Source of the DNA: Evansella sp041820985
Lineage (GTDB): Bacteria > Bacillota > Bacilli > Bacillales > Salisediminibacteriaceae
DNA: 64,000 nt
NCBI RefSeq assembly: GCF_041820985.1
Contig: NZ_JBGUAU010000005.1
Coordinates: 147,125-211,124, forward strand
Direction of reading: 5' to 3'
In this document: piece by piece, positions 24,244 to 32,815 of the stretch
How positions within the stretch are numbered: the stretch's first letter is position 1
Layout: each line of letters opens with the position of its first letter
Position numbers and translations under genes: made by a program
Notes under the pieces: model-generated
Seen by the model: the letters and a program-made list of their open reading frames with translations, nothing else
Told to the model about the DNA's origin: nothing
Database searches by the model: none

Positions 24244-26667
24244 TTAAGACAGTACCTCTACTTTTTTCTTCTTAAATTCTTGTTGAAGCTCCTTGTTTTC
24301 CACAATTTCCTTCCAAGGATCTTTCCCTGTCGAAAGTGCTAGTTCCATACGTTCAATAAGTTCACGACGACCAGCTTCATCTTCAAGCACTACTTTTTTC
24401 ATATGATCTAGTCCTACACGCTCTAAGAAGTGAGAAGTACGTTCTAAGTATCGTGCATTTTCTCGATAATATTGCATAAATGCACTTATCGTATCGATGA
24501 TCTCCTCTTTCGTTTTCACCTTACAGAAAAGATCTCCGCCACGAAGGTCTACCCCTCCGTTTCCTCCAACATACAACTCCCAGCCACCGTCTACACCGAC
24601 AACACCAAAGTCTTTGATGCCAGATTCCGCACAGTTTCTCGGACAAGCTGATACAGCCATTTTCACTTTATGTGGTGTATTAATGTATTCAAACTTTTTC
24701 TCCAGTTCAATCCCAAGACCAATGGAGTCTTGTGTCCCAAATCGACAGAACTGCTCTCCAACACAAGTTTTTACGGTACGTAATGCTTTCGCATAAGCTG
24801 AACCAGATCTCATTCCAAGGTCTTCCCACACACTAGGCAAGTGTTCTTTTTCAACTCCAAACAAGTCAATTCTTTGTCCTCCTGTTACTTTTAAGAGAGG
24901 AACACTATACTTATCAGCTACATCGGCAATTTTACGTAATTGATCAGAATTCGTAACTCCACCGTACATTCTTGGAACAACGGTAAACGTACCATTATGA
25001 TTAATATTTGCATGAGCACGCTCATTAATAAAGCGAGAAGTTGGATCATCTGTATTCTTAATTGGGTCCACCATTTTCAAATAATAGTTAATTGCAGGTC
25101 GACATTTCGAGCATCCTTCATCTGACTCCCATCCCAACACATTCATTACTTCTCGTGGATGTGAAAGCCCTAGATTGCGAATCTCTGCAACAACCTCTTC
25201 ATGTGTATACTCTGTACAACCACACATCGGTTCTGGTGCATTTCCTACTTCTACTCCTGCTGTTGCTGTGATTAGGTCTGCGATAAGTGGCTTACAACCA
25301 CCACAAGAACGTCCAGCAGTCGTACACTGCTTCACTTGTTCCACTGTTGTAAATCCATTTTCCGTTATAGCAGAGCAAATTTGGCCTTTCGTTATCCCAT
25401 TACAGTCACAAATATTATCACTATCTGCCATGGCGACTACAGGACTAACCTGTGGCTCTCCACTTTCCGATGGAAGAAGTGCTGCTTTACTCATACCAGA
25501 GATATCATCACCATTTCGCATCATGCCAAGTAAACGCGTGGAGTCAGATGTATCACCAAATAATAAGGCACCAATAACCTTGCTATCTTTCATAACAACT
25601 TTCTTATACGTATTTTCAAATTCATCGTGAATGCGGATTGCTTTTGTTCCTTCGCTATCTTGGAATTCACCTGCAGAAAATACATCCACTCCAGATACCT
25701 TTAGCTTCGTATATACAAGGGACCCTTCATATCCATTCTCCAATGTGCCATCTTCTGAACAGATGTGGGCTGCTAACACCTTGCCTTGCTCATATAAAGG
25801 GGCAACAAGTCCGTATGCAATTCCTCTATGTTGTGCACATTCACCAACGGCATATACATTGGGAGCACTTGTTTGCATATAATCATCCACAACAATGGCT
25901 CTTTCTGTTATCAGACCAGCTTCCTGAGCTAACGATACATTTGGTTTGATACCAACAGCCATCACAACAAGATCTGTTTTCAAGCTAGTTCCATCGGTAA
26001 ATTCAATACCTTGAACACGTTTTTTACCAACAATTCTTTTCGTATTTTTTCGTAAATGGAACGTCATTCCTTGAGCCTCTAGTTCTTCCTGCAGTAATTT
26101 CCCTCCCAGTTCATCTAGTTGTCGCTCCATGAGATAATCTGCTATATGAATAACATCTACGTGCATATTTAAGTTAAGTAGTCCTCTCGCTGCCTCTAGT
26201 CCTAATAACCCCCCGCCAATAACAACTGCTCTTTTATATTGGTTGGACGTTTCGATCATCGTCTCACAGTCTTTAATATTACGAAAAGCAATAACTCCTT
26301 CTAAGTCCGCACCAGGTAACGGAAGCATGAAGGCATTTGAACCTGTTGCAAAAATTAATTTATCATACTCACGCTCAACACCATTTTTACTAACTACCAC
26401 TTGTTTTTCTGTATCAACCTTCAACACAGGGTCTCCCACTAAAAGCTCGATATTGTTTTCTTCGTACCAACTGTATTCATTTAATACGATATCATCCACT
26501 GTGGAATCACCTTGTAGAACAGAAGATAACATGATTCGATTGTAGTTAGGATGTGGTTCTTCACCAAATACTGTTACAGAAAATTGGTTTGGATCGACTT
26601 TCAAAATTTCTTCAATGGTTCGAATTCCAGCCATTCCATTTCCAATTAATACAAGTTTTTTTGTCAA
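24244..26667 (-). CDS. nirB: Nitrite reductase [NAD(P)H] large subunit
   Basis: An 807-residue siroheme flavoprotein that reduces nitrite to ammonium. The domains in order are a FAD site (LIGNGMAG near residue 9), an NAD site (VVIGGGLLGLEAARG near 148), a first BFD-like [2Fe-2S] domain (Cys420, 422, 455, 458), a second one (Cys482, 484, 519, 522), and the siroheme/[4Fe-4S] domain with Cys635, Cys641, Cys675 and Cys679 (CVGEQFC, CPRNC). The start is put at TTG 26667, 9 nt after GGGAGA; the GTG at 26676 touches that site. It sits between nirC and nirD. B. subtilis calls the orthologue nasD. With a TnrA-like box upstream, the role is more likely nitrogen assimilation than respiration. Confidence 0.96.
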   Translation of the reverse strand: MTKKLVLIGNGMAGIRTIEEILKVDPNQFSVTVFGEEPHPNYNRIMLSSVLQGDSTVDDIVLNEYSWYEENNIELLVGDPVLKVDTEKQVVVSKNGVEREYDKLIFATGSNAFMLPLPGADLEGVIAFRNIKDCETMIETSNQYKRAVVIGGGLLGLEAARGLLNLNMHVDVIHIADYLMERQLDELGGKLLQEELEAQGMTFHLRKNTKRIVGKKRVQGIEFTDGTSLKTDLVVMAVGIKPNVSLAQEAGLITERAIVVDDYMQTSAPNVYAVGECAQHRGIAYGLVAPLYEQGKVLAAHICSEDGTLENGYEGSLVYTKLKVSGVDVFSAGEFQDSEGTKAIRIHDEFENTYKKVVMKDSKVIGALLFGDTSDSTRLLGMMRNGDDISGMSKAALLPSESGEPQVSPVVAMADSDNICDCNGITKGQICSAITENGFTTVEQVKQCTTAGRSCGGCKPLIADLITATAGVEVGNAPEPMCGCTEYTHEEVVAEIRNLGLSHPREVMNVLGWESDEGCSKCRPAINYYLKMVDPIKNTDDPTSRFINERAHANINHNGTFTVVPRMYGGVTNSDQLRKIADVADKYSVPLLKVTGGQRIDLFGVEKEHLPSVWEDLGMRSGSAYAKALRTVKTCVGEQFCRFGTQDSIGLGIELEKKFEYINTPHKVKMAVSACPRNCAESGIKDFGVVGVDGGWELYVGGNGGVDLRGGDLFCKVKTKEEIIDTISAFMQYYRENARYLERTSHFLERVGLDHMKKVVLEDEAGRRELIERMELALSTGKDPWKEIVENKELQQEFKKKKVEVLS

Positions 26668-26696
26668 TGTAATCACTCTCCCTTTTTTTCAATAAT

Positions 26697-27533
26697 CTAT
26701 TTCAATGAAGCAACAGATTTTCTAACAGATAAGGAACTTTTCATAGCTACGCTTTCCTTTTCTTTTCGTTGCGGACTAATTATCCAATACAGACAGCCAA
26801 CAAAAATTGTTCCACCTACCATATTTCCTAACGTTACAGGAATTAGATTGCTGAGATAACCAGCAAATGTAACTGTGTCTGGACTAGGATGGATTAGTGC
26901 TAATCCTAAAATAGCCATGTTTGCAATGCTATGCTCATATCCAGAGACAATAAATGTGAGTAAAATCCATAGAATTATCATGATTTTTGCAGCATCATTT
27001 TTTGTGCGAAGTGTACACCATATAGCCAAACAAACAAGCCAATTGCATAATATTCCTCGAAAAAATAACTCACTTGTGCTCAAACTCATCTTGTTTGCGG
27101 CTACTGACATAAGAAAATGATCATTGGAGATATTTGAGAAGATACCTGAAAACAAAATCAAGATACAAAAAAGCGATGCACCTAGCAAATTACCAATATA
27201 GCACCAGAACCAATTCTTGGTTGTTTCTGCCCAAGTGGTCGCACCAGACAAGGAACTAATAGTAAAAATCATATTATTTCCAGTAAACAGCTCAGCTCCA
27301 GCAAAAATGATTAATACTAGAGCTATTCCAAATGATAGACCAACTAATAAGGACGCTAACGGACCAGACATTTCAGAGAATAGACCACCTAGAGAAAAAC
27401 TTAGTACAACCGCTAGTCCAATGTAGGCACCTGCCAAACTAGCAGATACAAGAAATCTTGCTAAACTATCATTTAATAAGTTTTTTTTCGTTACTGCCAT
27501 GTTATTTAGAGTTTCAATTGTGTCTTTATACAT
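26697..27533 (-). CDS. nirC: Formate/nitrite channel-family transporter
   Basis: A 278-residue six-helix protein of the FNT family. It shows the signature regions FAGAELFTGNNMIF and GNLLGASLFC in the first half and CNWLVCLAIWCTL with GYEHSIANM and GNMVGGTIFVGCLYW in the second; His in GYEHS is the central pore residue. It would import nitrite for NirBD. The start is placed at ATG 27533 because GGAGG lies 8 nt upstream; the upstream in-frame ATG at 27560 lacks a site. It is the first gene of nirC-nirB-nirD, separated from nirB by about 30 bp. Confidence 0.93.
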   Translation of the reverse strand: MYKDTIETLNNMAVTKKNLLNDSLARFLVSASLAGAYIGLAVVLSFSLGGLFSEMSGPLASLLVGLSFGIALVLIIFAGAELFTGNNMIFTISSLSGATTWAETTKNWFWCYIGNLLGASLFCILILFSGIFSNISNDHFLMSVAANKMSLSTSELFFRGILCNWLVCLAIWCTLRTKNDAAKIMIILWILLTFIVSGYEHSIANMAILGLALIHPSPDTVTFAGYLSNLIPVTLGNMVGGTIFVGCLYWIISPQRKEKESVAMKSSLSVRKSVASLK

Positions 27534-27570
27534 GCAACTAGCCTCCAATTGTTTCATCATTAATGACGTA

Positions 27571-27587
27571 TGTAATAATAACTAACA
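27571..27587 (-). promoter_or_regulatory. TnrA/GlnR-type box upstream of nirC
   Basis: TGTTAGTTATTATTACA (minus-strand sense) fits the 17-bp consensus TGTNA-N7-TNACA at every fixed position. It is 38 bp upstream of the nirC start, which is closer than usual for activation, so it may act as a repressor site or the main promoter may lie elsewhere. Read by eye. Confidence 0.55.
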
Positions 27588-27918
27588 TGTTTTTTTTATA
27601 AGATAAATTTAATCATATAGGATAAAAAAGCCACGATGTATTATCGTGTCATGTTATCTTACACACTATTTTTAAATAATTTAAATTATTTTATTTATTC
27701 TGACTACGACAAGAACAGCTATAGCAACAATGGAAACGGTTACTATATTTCCATATTTTCCTTTCTATTTTTTTGTATTTCATTATTTCTCTTTTTCGTC
27801 TCTCATGGAAATTATGTAATGCTTTCTAACATAAAAGTAAGTTAAAACTACAAGGAGATTTACACTGAGTATCGAATTACATACTATGTAACTGTTTTCA
27901 TACTAGGAGAAGGTGTGG
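27588..27918. other. Divergent intergenic region with an insulating hairpin
   Basis: AT-rich DNA without a gene. CACGAT (27632-27637) pairs with ATCGTG (27643-27648); in the minus-strand sense this is followed by GCTTTTTT, so it looks like a small terminator lying upstream of the TnrA box and nirC. It could be an attenuator if the nir promoter starts further upstream, or simply an insulator. A sequence TATTATCATATT-like tract near 27740 was not interpretable. Confidence 0.4.
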
Positions 27919-28638
27919 ATGAAAATGAAGAAGAGTGTATTTATTACAGGTGCGGACAGAGGTTTAGGACTAGCCTTTGTGAAGGTTTTTCTTCAAGAGG
28001 ACTATCACGTCTTTGCGGGGCAATTTATGCCTGATTGGCAGGAACTGTCTGAGCTGAAAAGTCATTATCGTGAAGAGCTTGACATCGTTTCCTTAGATGT
28101 GACAAATCAAGAATCTGTTGATGCTGCTTCTAATTTCGTTAAAGATAAGGATGGGCAATTGGACATCCTTATAAATAATGCCGCCTTATTTCAAGATCGT
28201 TCCGAAGATATCTTCGGTGAACTTCATTTCGATGACATGAAAAAAATCTATGATACGAATGTATTAGGTCCATTACGAATCTCTCACTCTCTCGCCCCTT
28301 TGTTGCTGAAAGGTGACGGGAAAATGCTTGTGAATATATCTTCAGAAGCAGGAAGTATCTCCGACGCTTATCGAAAACAAGAATATGGCTATTGCATGTC
28401 AAAGGCTGCACTCAATATGCAAGGGAAAATCCTACAAAATCACTTGCAAGAATATGGGATCAAGGTTCTATCCATCCACCCCGGCTATGTGAAATCCTAC
28501 ATGTTAGGAACATTTAATCACGAAGCAACCATTGATGCGATGGAATCGGCAATGGGAATCGTTAAGCAAATACTAGCTTCTCCCTCCGTTGAGGAGCATA
28601 TGTACATTGATTATCAAGGAAATAAACTTAATTGGTAA
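27919..28638 (+). CDS. SDR-family short-chain oxidoreductase
   Basis: A classical short-chain dehydrogenase of about 239 residues. The NAD(P) motif TGADRGLG is near residue 9, LDILINNAAL near 86, a catalytic Ser in LVNISSEAGSI and the catalytic YCMSK (Tyr-x3-Lys) near 155. The start ATG 27919 has AGGAGAAGG 5 nt upstream; ATG 27925 is an alternative, while the GTG at 27913 overlaps the site. Cytosolic; substrate unknown. The ThuA-like gene starts 9 bp after its stop with an AAGGAGAG site, so the two are cotranscribed and may act on the same sugar or polyol-type metabolite (inference). Confidence 0.88.
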   Translation: MKMKKSVFITGADRGLGLAFVKVFLQEDYHVFAGQFMPDWQELSELKSHYREELDIVSLDVTNQESVDAASNFVKDKDGQLDILINNAALFQDRSEDIFGELHFDDMKKIYDTNVLGPLRISHSLAPLLLKGDGKMLVNISSEAGSISDAYRKQEYGYCMSKAALNMQGKILQNHLQEYGIKVLSIHPGYVKSYMLGTFNHEATIDAMESAMGIVKQILASPSVEEHMYIDYQGNKLNW

Positions 28639-28647
28639 GGAGAGATA

Positions 28648-29295
28648 ATGATGAAAATCGTGGCATTACTAGGAGACTACTGGCACCCTGCTGAAAATAT
28701 GACACCTGGCTTAGAAGCTGCTGTATCTAGACTTGCAAAAACAATGGATATTGATCTTCAGTATATTACACACGAGGAAGTTTCCTCTGTACTTGATGCA
28801 AAACCAGATTTATTTATAATTGGGAAAATGGGTACATTGAATCCCAAAGATGAAAAAGTAATCACTTGGTTACGTGATGATCTGGATAAGAAGGTTGTTC
28901 GATTCGTAGAAGAAGGTGGCAGCGTCCTTGCTTGGCATTCAGGAATGGCTAGTTATGATAACAATAGCAATTACATTCAAATGCTTCGTGGCTATTTTGA
29001 TTTCCATCCCCCTGGATTACAGGATGTAACATATATGCTGAAAGAAGATGAAAAAACGGGAGAAAATACTTTTCCACTAGTAGATGAACAATATTTTGTT
29101 GTTTGTGACTCGGAAAATACAGAAGTAGACCTATGGAGCACTGGCGTAGACGGAGATTCCCTCGCCGCTTGGAAGCATCCTTTTGGAAAAGGAAAGGTAT
29201 GCTGCTTTACTCCCGCACATACAAAGGAAGCAAATCTAGATGAAAACGTGTTGAAATTGTTGGTGGAAAAAATAGAGTGGACACTGTCTAAGTAA
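28648..29295 (+). CDS. ThuA-like domain protein
   Basis: A 215-residue protein with the class I glutamine amidotransferase-like fold of ThuA (trehalose utilisation): KIVALLGDYWHPAENMTPGLEAA at the start, DLFIIGKMGTLNPKDEKVITWL, then FVEEGGSVLAWHSGMASYDNNSNYIQMLRGYFDFHPP and the late AAWKHPFGKGKVCCFTPAHTKE. ThuA-like proteins are linked with sugar metabolism but the reaction is poorly known. Second gene after the SDR, ending in a strong terminator. The first two codons are both ATG; either could start translation. Confidence 0.82.
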   Translation: MMKIVALLGDYWHPAENMTPGLEAAVSRLAKTMDIDLQYITHEEVSSVLDAKPDLFIIGKMGTLNPKDEKVITWLRDDLDKKVVRFVEEGGSVLAWHSGMASYDNNSNYIQMLRGYFDFHPPGLQDVTYMLKEDEKTGENTFPLVDEQYFVVCDSENTEVDLWSTGVDGDSLAAWKHPFGKGKVCCFTPAHTKEANLDENVLKLLVEKIEWTLSK

Positions 29296-29296
29296 A

Positions 29297-29336
29297 AGAA
29301 ACGGTTCTTGCAAGATTATTGCAAGAACCGTTTTTG
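29297..29336. terminator. Strong bidirectional terminator
   Basis: AAACGGTTCTTGCAA pairs perfectly with TTGCAAGAACCGTTT around a 5-nt loop (15 pairs), followed by TTG. It lies between convergent genes and ends 1 bp before the stop codon of the minus-strand gene at 29337. Confidence 0.93.
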
Positions 29337-29624
29337 TTACATTATATCGTTTGCTTCTGAAATCCACTGTTTCACTTGTGTTTTTTCACTATCAGTTAAC
29401 TGATAATTCGGAGAGTCACAGCCTTCTTCATACAAAATAATTTGCAAAGCCTCTTTGTCCTCATTTAAAATGACGAGGATTTCAGGATCCACAATATCCT
29501 CTGGCATCTCTTCCGATGAAAAACCTACGATACAGTGCACCCAATGCTGAACAGGGAATGCTTCTTTTATATATAAATTCGTTAACGTTATTTCCGAGTA
29601 TTTCTCAAAATTTAAGTCTATCAT
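29337..29624 (-). CDS. Small acidic protein of unknown function
   Basis: A 95-residue soluble, acidic protein, not recognised. It starts MIDLNFEKYSEITLTNLYIKEAFPV, has a central WVHCIVGFSSEEMPEDIVDPEILVILNEDKEALQIILYEEGCDSPNYQL and ends in a helix KTQVKQWISEANDIM. The AAGGAG site 8 nt before ATG supports the call. It is monocistronic and convergent with the ThuA gene. Confidence 0.6.
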   Translation of the reverse strand: MIDLNFEKYSEITLTNLYIKEAFPVQHWVHCIVGFSSEEMPEDIVDPEILVILNEDKEALQIILYEEGCDSPNYQLTDSEKTQVKQWISEANDIM

Positions 29625-29737
29625 TTTTTATCGCTCCTTATCTTTTTACTATACAACAATTCAAAAATGTATTCACTTTTCACATAAGAAGGAACCTTTT
29701 TATCATTGTCTCGTATATAACCAATGGGAGTGATGAT

Positions 29738-30286
29738 ATGGAGCAAACATTACATATAACGGTACCTCTTTTAAAGTACTCAAAGAAACCTTTTTACATA
29801 TACGATGGTCATACATGTGTTGGTAGCGTAAAAAAGTTACCTATACAAGGACGTTTTCGTTTTTTTATTCACTTTTTAAATCTCTTCATGAGCAGAGCAG
29901 GTTTTGAAAAAATAAACATCATAGGACTTACCGAAAAGGAAGAAACATTTATCAAAGTGACGGAACAATCCTTTCGTGATAATCTATATAAAATGAAGTG
30001 GAACATTTCTTTGAACCATCATGACGAAAACTTTTTATTACGAGACAATACGAAGATTTCAACCCATGTAAGCATGACTTATGAAAAAAAAGAAGATGAA
30101 TTTATTTTTCAAAGAACAGGTGTAGGATCCACTTACGAGGTTATACATAAAGAGCGAAATGAAGTCATTGCAATAATAAAGCCCTACCACCTTTTATCTA
30201 GAAAGGTTGGAATTGATTTGAAGTCAGATGACCTTCATCTATTGGAGTTAGTATCCATTTATTACACGATTCGATTAACATATTAA
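29738..30286 (+). CDS. Tubby-like C-terminal/LURP-fold protein
   Basis: A 182-residue protein with alternating strands and one buried helix typical of the tubby C-terminal/LURP-one-like barrel: TLHITVPLLKYSKKPFYIYDGHTCVGSVKKLPI, a strongly basic PIQGRFRFFIHFLNLFMSRAGFEKINI, and later STYEVIHKERNEVIAIIKPYHLLSRKVGIDLKSDDLHLLELVSIYYTIRLTY. The bacterial relatives have no known function; they may act at the membrane. The start is set at ATG 29738, preceded by GGGAGTGATGAT. A longer frame from 29516 would overlap the divergent gene at 29624 and is rejected. It precedes the YcdB-like gene by 28 bp. Confidence 0.65.
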   Translation: MEQTLHITVPLLKYSKKPFYIYDGHTCVGSVKKLPIQGRFRFFIHFLNLFMSRAGFEKINIIGLTEKEETFIKVTEQSFRDNLYKMKWNISLNHHDENFLLRDNTKISTHVSMTYEKKEDEFIFQRTGVGSTYEVIHKERNEVIAIIKPYHLLSRKVGIDLKSDDLHLLELVSIYYTIRLTY

Positions 30287-30314
30287 ACTAGTAAATCTAA
30301 AAGGAGATTAACCT

Positions 30315-31742
30315 ATGGAAAATATAGCAAATAAACTACGAAAATATATAAAAGGCCAACCAGAAATTAAAATTATAGCAGGAGAATATGATACATCGAT
30401 CGTGGATGCTCATACAGAGGAATGGTATGGAGAAGTACATTTTCAGGAAGATGGCTCTCTCCAAGGCTTCGATATAGAACTCTATAATGAGGATGAGGCT
30501 GTACCAGATACTACTCCCCCTCTACCTGAAGATAAAATTGCTCTATTTTTACATAAGGCAGAGCAGTTTGTGAATGACTTTGTTACTAGTGAAGTAGAAT
30601 TCGGAATGTTTTCAGAGTGGATCAATGGCAATTATATCATTATTTATGAGGAGATAGACGGAAAGCTAGGCATCCCTATCCCCCATACAGGTTGCACGCT
30701 ATATATGAATCAAAATGGTGATATTACTTCCGCTCAGCTTGGAAAAAAAGAGTATACACTTGAGTATCCGGATCTTCAAATATCAAAAGAAGAAGCAAAG
30801 GAAATTTTACGTAACGAATCTATTATAGAGTTAGCAATATTAGCTGAAGAAAATAAAACTGTGGAGCTTGTCTATCGTGTAAATCCAGCTATAACAGGGG
30901 TTAAGGTAGATGGAACAATAGATAACGTTCTAGAATTTATGGATGTAGAAGAACTTCCCGTTCACTCACTAGAAAAAACAGTGTGTGAGGAAAGCTTAGA
31001 AAAGATGCTCGGAATAACAGAAGAATTTGTTATGTTTAAGGATGATGGAGAATCAAAGCTATGGGTAGAGAAAGAAACACTTGATAATGTTGATCCAGAA
31101 GAAGAAATTCATCATAAAGTTTCGTTCTTTGAAGATGCAACTGGTCAATTTATTGCTTCGGATGTTAATTGGGAAAAAACAGAATCCACATTAGTACACG
31201 AGGAGTTACAGGTTCGTGCTACAAAGTTTCTTGAATTAATGGTTGGAAATATACACGAAAAGTATTGGTTAGAGCAACCACAACAGAATGACGCTGCACT
31301 GTACGAAGCGGACGAAGAATTAGAGGAGGTAGACACTCAAGAAGATGATGATTATGATTATCCTTATCATCCACCCGAACCCACTCAACTATTTACCTTC
31401 ATCCGTCAACATAAGGGAATGAAAATAGAAGGTTTTGATGCAATCGTTCATGTAGGGATGTATACTGGACTGATTCGTGAATGCTCTACAACAAAGGTGA
31501 ATGAGTCCCAATTAAAATCCTTACGTATCGTTCCAACTATTTCTTTAGAAGAAGCAGAAAAAAGATACTTCGATGAGATGAAAATGATGCTTATCCGTTC
31601 CGTTAAAAACTTTGATGATACGTCTATTTATGACTTAACTTATACCATGAACTTCCCTGGAAAACATGGAACCATCGAAAAGATAAGTGCTCATACTGGT
31701 GAAGTCACGTATGTAGAAACGGGAATCATTAAAGAAGGTTAA
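30315..31742 (+). CDS. YcdB/YcdC-repeat domain protein
   Basis: A 475-residue acidic protein with no signal peptide in the predicted sequence. It appears to have two related halves made of PepSY-like units of a strand-rich core, with segments such as LQISKEEAKEILRN and ISLEEAEKRYFDEM, where an xSxEEA helix follows a strand; this layout is seen in YcdB/YcdC-repeat (DUF4901) proteins. An acidic linker (YEADEELEEVDTQEDDDYDYPYHPP) lies at about 335-360. The function of the family is unknown. The start ATG has AAAAGGAG upstream. It ends with a hairpin terminator. Confidence 0.6.
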   Translation: MENIANKLRKYIKGQPEIKIIAGEYDTSIVDAHTEEWYGEVHFQEDGSLQGFDIELYNEDEAVPDTTPPLPEDKIALFLHKAEQFVNDFVTSEVEFGMFSEWINGNYIIIYEEIDGKLGIPIPHTGCTLYMNQNGDITSAQLGKKEYTLEYPDLQISKEEAKEILRNESIIELAILAEENKTVELVYRVNPAITGVKVDGTIDNVLEFMDVEELPVHSLEKTVCEESLEKMLGITEEFVMFKDDGESKLWVEKETLDNVDPEEEIHHKVSFFEDATGQFIASDVNWEKTESTLVHEELQVRATKFLELMVGNIHEKYWLEQPQQNDAALYEADEELEEVDTQEDDDYDYPYHPPEPTQLFTFIRQHKGMKIEGFDAIVHVGMYTGLIRECSTTKVNESQLKSLRIVPTISLEEAEKRYFDEMKMMLIRSVKNFDDTSIYDLTYTMNFPGKHGTIEKISAHTGEVTYVETGIIKEG

Positions 31743-31750
31743 AAGAAAAT

Positions 31751-31795
31751 GGAGGTTGTTCCAAATTACTACATCTTTCTGGAACAACCTCTAAT
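31751..31795 (+). terminator. Terminator after the YcdB-like gene
   Basis: GAGGTTGTTCCA pairs perfectly with TGGAACAACCTC around a 17-nt loop; the following TAATATAAG is only weakly T-rich, so efficiency is uncertain. Confidence 0.7.
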
Positions 31796-31837
31796 ATAAG
31801 CAATCTCTTTGGACAAACAATTAGCATGCAAGTACCT

Positions 31838-32068
31838 CTAGGAATTCTCCGGCATAAACCAAACAATTTCACATATTCGAACAAAAAACGTAGAGTTTCC
31901 CTCTTGAACAACAACATGATCTGGTTTTGCATCCACAACAATTCCATTTACTGGACCACGGGTAGTATCAATAACAACTCTCTTACGTATCAGACTGTAA
32001 AATGCTCCATAAACATAAGGCTCAACTACAACAACTTCTTTAGGTCCTTGCCCCATCTGTCCATTCAT
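31838..32068 (-). CDS. YuzF-like DUF2642 protein
   Basis: A 76-residue protein that matches the DUF2642 family, such as B. subtilis YuzF: a short GQGPKEVVVVEPYVYGAFYSLIRKRVVIDTTRGPVNGIVVDAKPDHVVVQEGNSTFFVRICEIVWFMP. These are small beta-barrel-like proteins (the TxRGxVxGxLxDxKPDHVVxQ pattern resembles an Sm-like strand set), many expressed in sporulation, with no settled function. Cytosolic, monocistronic. The start ATG is preceded by AGGGGCTTGA. The C-terminus is MPENS. Confidence 0.82.
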   Translation of the reverse strand: MNGQMGQGPKEVVVVEPYVYGAFYSLIRKRVVIDTTRGPVNGIVVDAKPDHVVVQEGNSTFFVRICEIVWFMPENS

Positions 32069-32259
32069 TCAAGCCCCTCCAACTTTTTATTTCGGTTCCC
32101 TCTTGAATGTATGATATCCTCAACTTGTTTCATTCTAGTTATTTTACAGAAATAGATACATTGGATGGCAATTAATTAAGTGACATTGGATAACTCATCG
32201 GTTAAGTACAAGAAGTTGTTTACTTTCCTAGTACATTAAATTCATTTCCCCTCTCTTTT

Positions 32260-32277
32260 TTGTTGCAAACGCAACAA
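32260..32277. promoter_or_regulatory. Operator 1 of the MarR gene, overlapping the -35
   Basis: TTGTTGC-AAAC-GCAACAA, a perfect 18-bp palindrome. It contains the -35 hexamer TTGCAA (32263-32268) of a promoter with TAAATT (32286-32291) as -10, spacing 17 bp. Confidence 0.65.
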
Positions 32278-32304
32278 TTATAAGGTAAATTAAAGAAGAG
32301 TAGA

Positions 32305-32322
32305 TTGTTGCACTTACAACAA
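32305..32322. promoter_or_regulatory. Operator 2 of the MarR gene
   Basis: TTGTTG-CACTTA-CAACAA, an 18-bp palindrome with the same outer half-sites as operator 1, starting 45 bp further on and ending 20 bp before the start codon. The pair suggests autorepression with two dimers. Confidence 0.6.
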
Positions 32323-32341
32323 AAAAATTCTAGGAGGTAAT

Positions 32342-32794
32342 ATGAAACAAATACTTCGTGAAATCGGACTGATAGCCAGAGCACTAGATTCGATAAGTAA
32401 TATAGAATTTAAAGAATATGACCTTACAAAAGGGCAGTATTTGTACCTTGTGCGAATATACGAAAACCCAGGAATCATCCAAGAAAAGCTAGCTGAGATG
32501 ATAAAAGTGGACCGAACATCCGCAGCACGTGCAATAAAAAAACTTGAATTAAATGGCTTTATCGAAAAGAAAGAAGATGAATACAACAAAAAAATAAAAA
32601 AACTTTATTCAACAGAGAAGGGAAATCAAGTTTATCCCTTTATCATGAAAGAAAATAATTACTCTAATTCGGTTGCGTTAGAAGGTTTTACCGAAGAAGA
32701 AGCAGAGAGTATTTTCAAACTCCTTCATAGAGTAAGAAAAAATGTAGAGAAAGACTGGGAAAGTGTGAAAAAAGGAAACAAGAGAAATTATTGA
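32342..32794 (+). CDS. MarR-family transcriptional regulator
   Basis: A 150-residue winged-helix regulator. Helices 1-2 (ILREIGLIARALDSISNIEFKEYDLTKGQYLYLVRIYENPG) form the dimer face, and the DNA-binding part is GIIQEKLAEMIKVDRTSAARAIKKLELNGFIEKKEDEYNKKIKKLYSTEKG with the recognition helix at DRTSAARAIKKLE. Two matching palindromes surround its promoter, so it probably represses itself and the following acetyltransferase gene, 21 bp downstream. The inducer is unknown. The start ATG has AGGAGG 4 nt upstream. Confidence 0.88.
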   Translation: MKQILREIGLIARALDSISNIEFKEYDLTKGQYLYLVRIYENPGIIQEKLAEMIKVDRTSAARAIKKLELNGFIEKKEDEYNKKIKKLYSTEKGNQVYPFIMKENNYSNSVALEGFTEEEAESIFKLLHRVRKNVEKDWESVKKGNKRNY

Positions 32795-32815
32795 AGATAG
32801 TAAGGAGTGATTATC

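Noticed and set aside
29516..29737. N-terminal extension of the tubby-like protein
   Set aside because: It would overlap the divergent gene ending at 29624, and a good start with a ribosome binding site exists at 29738.
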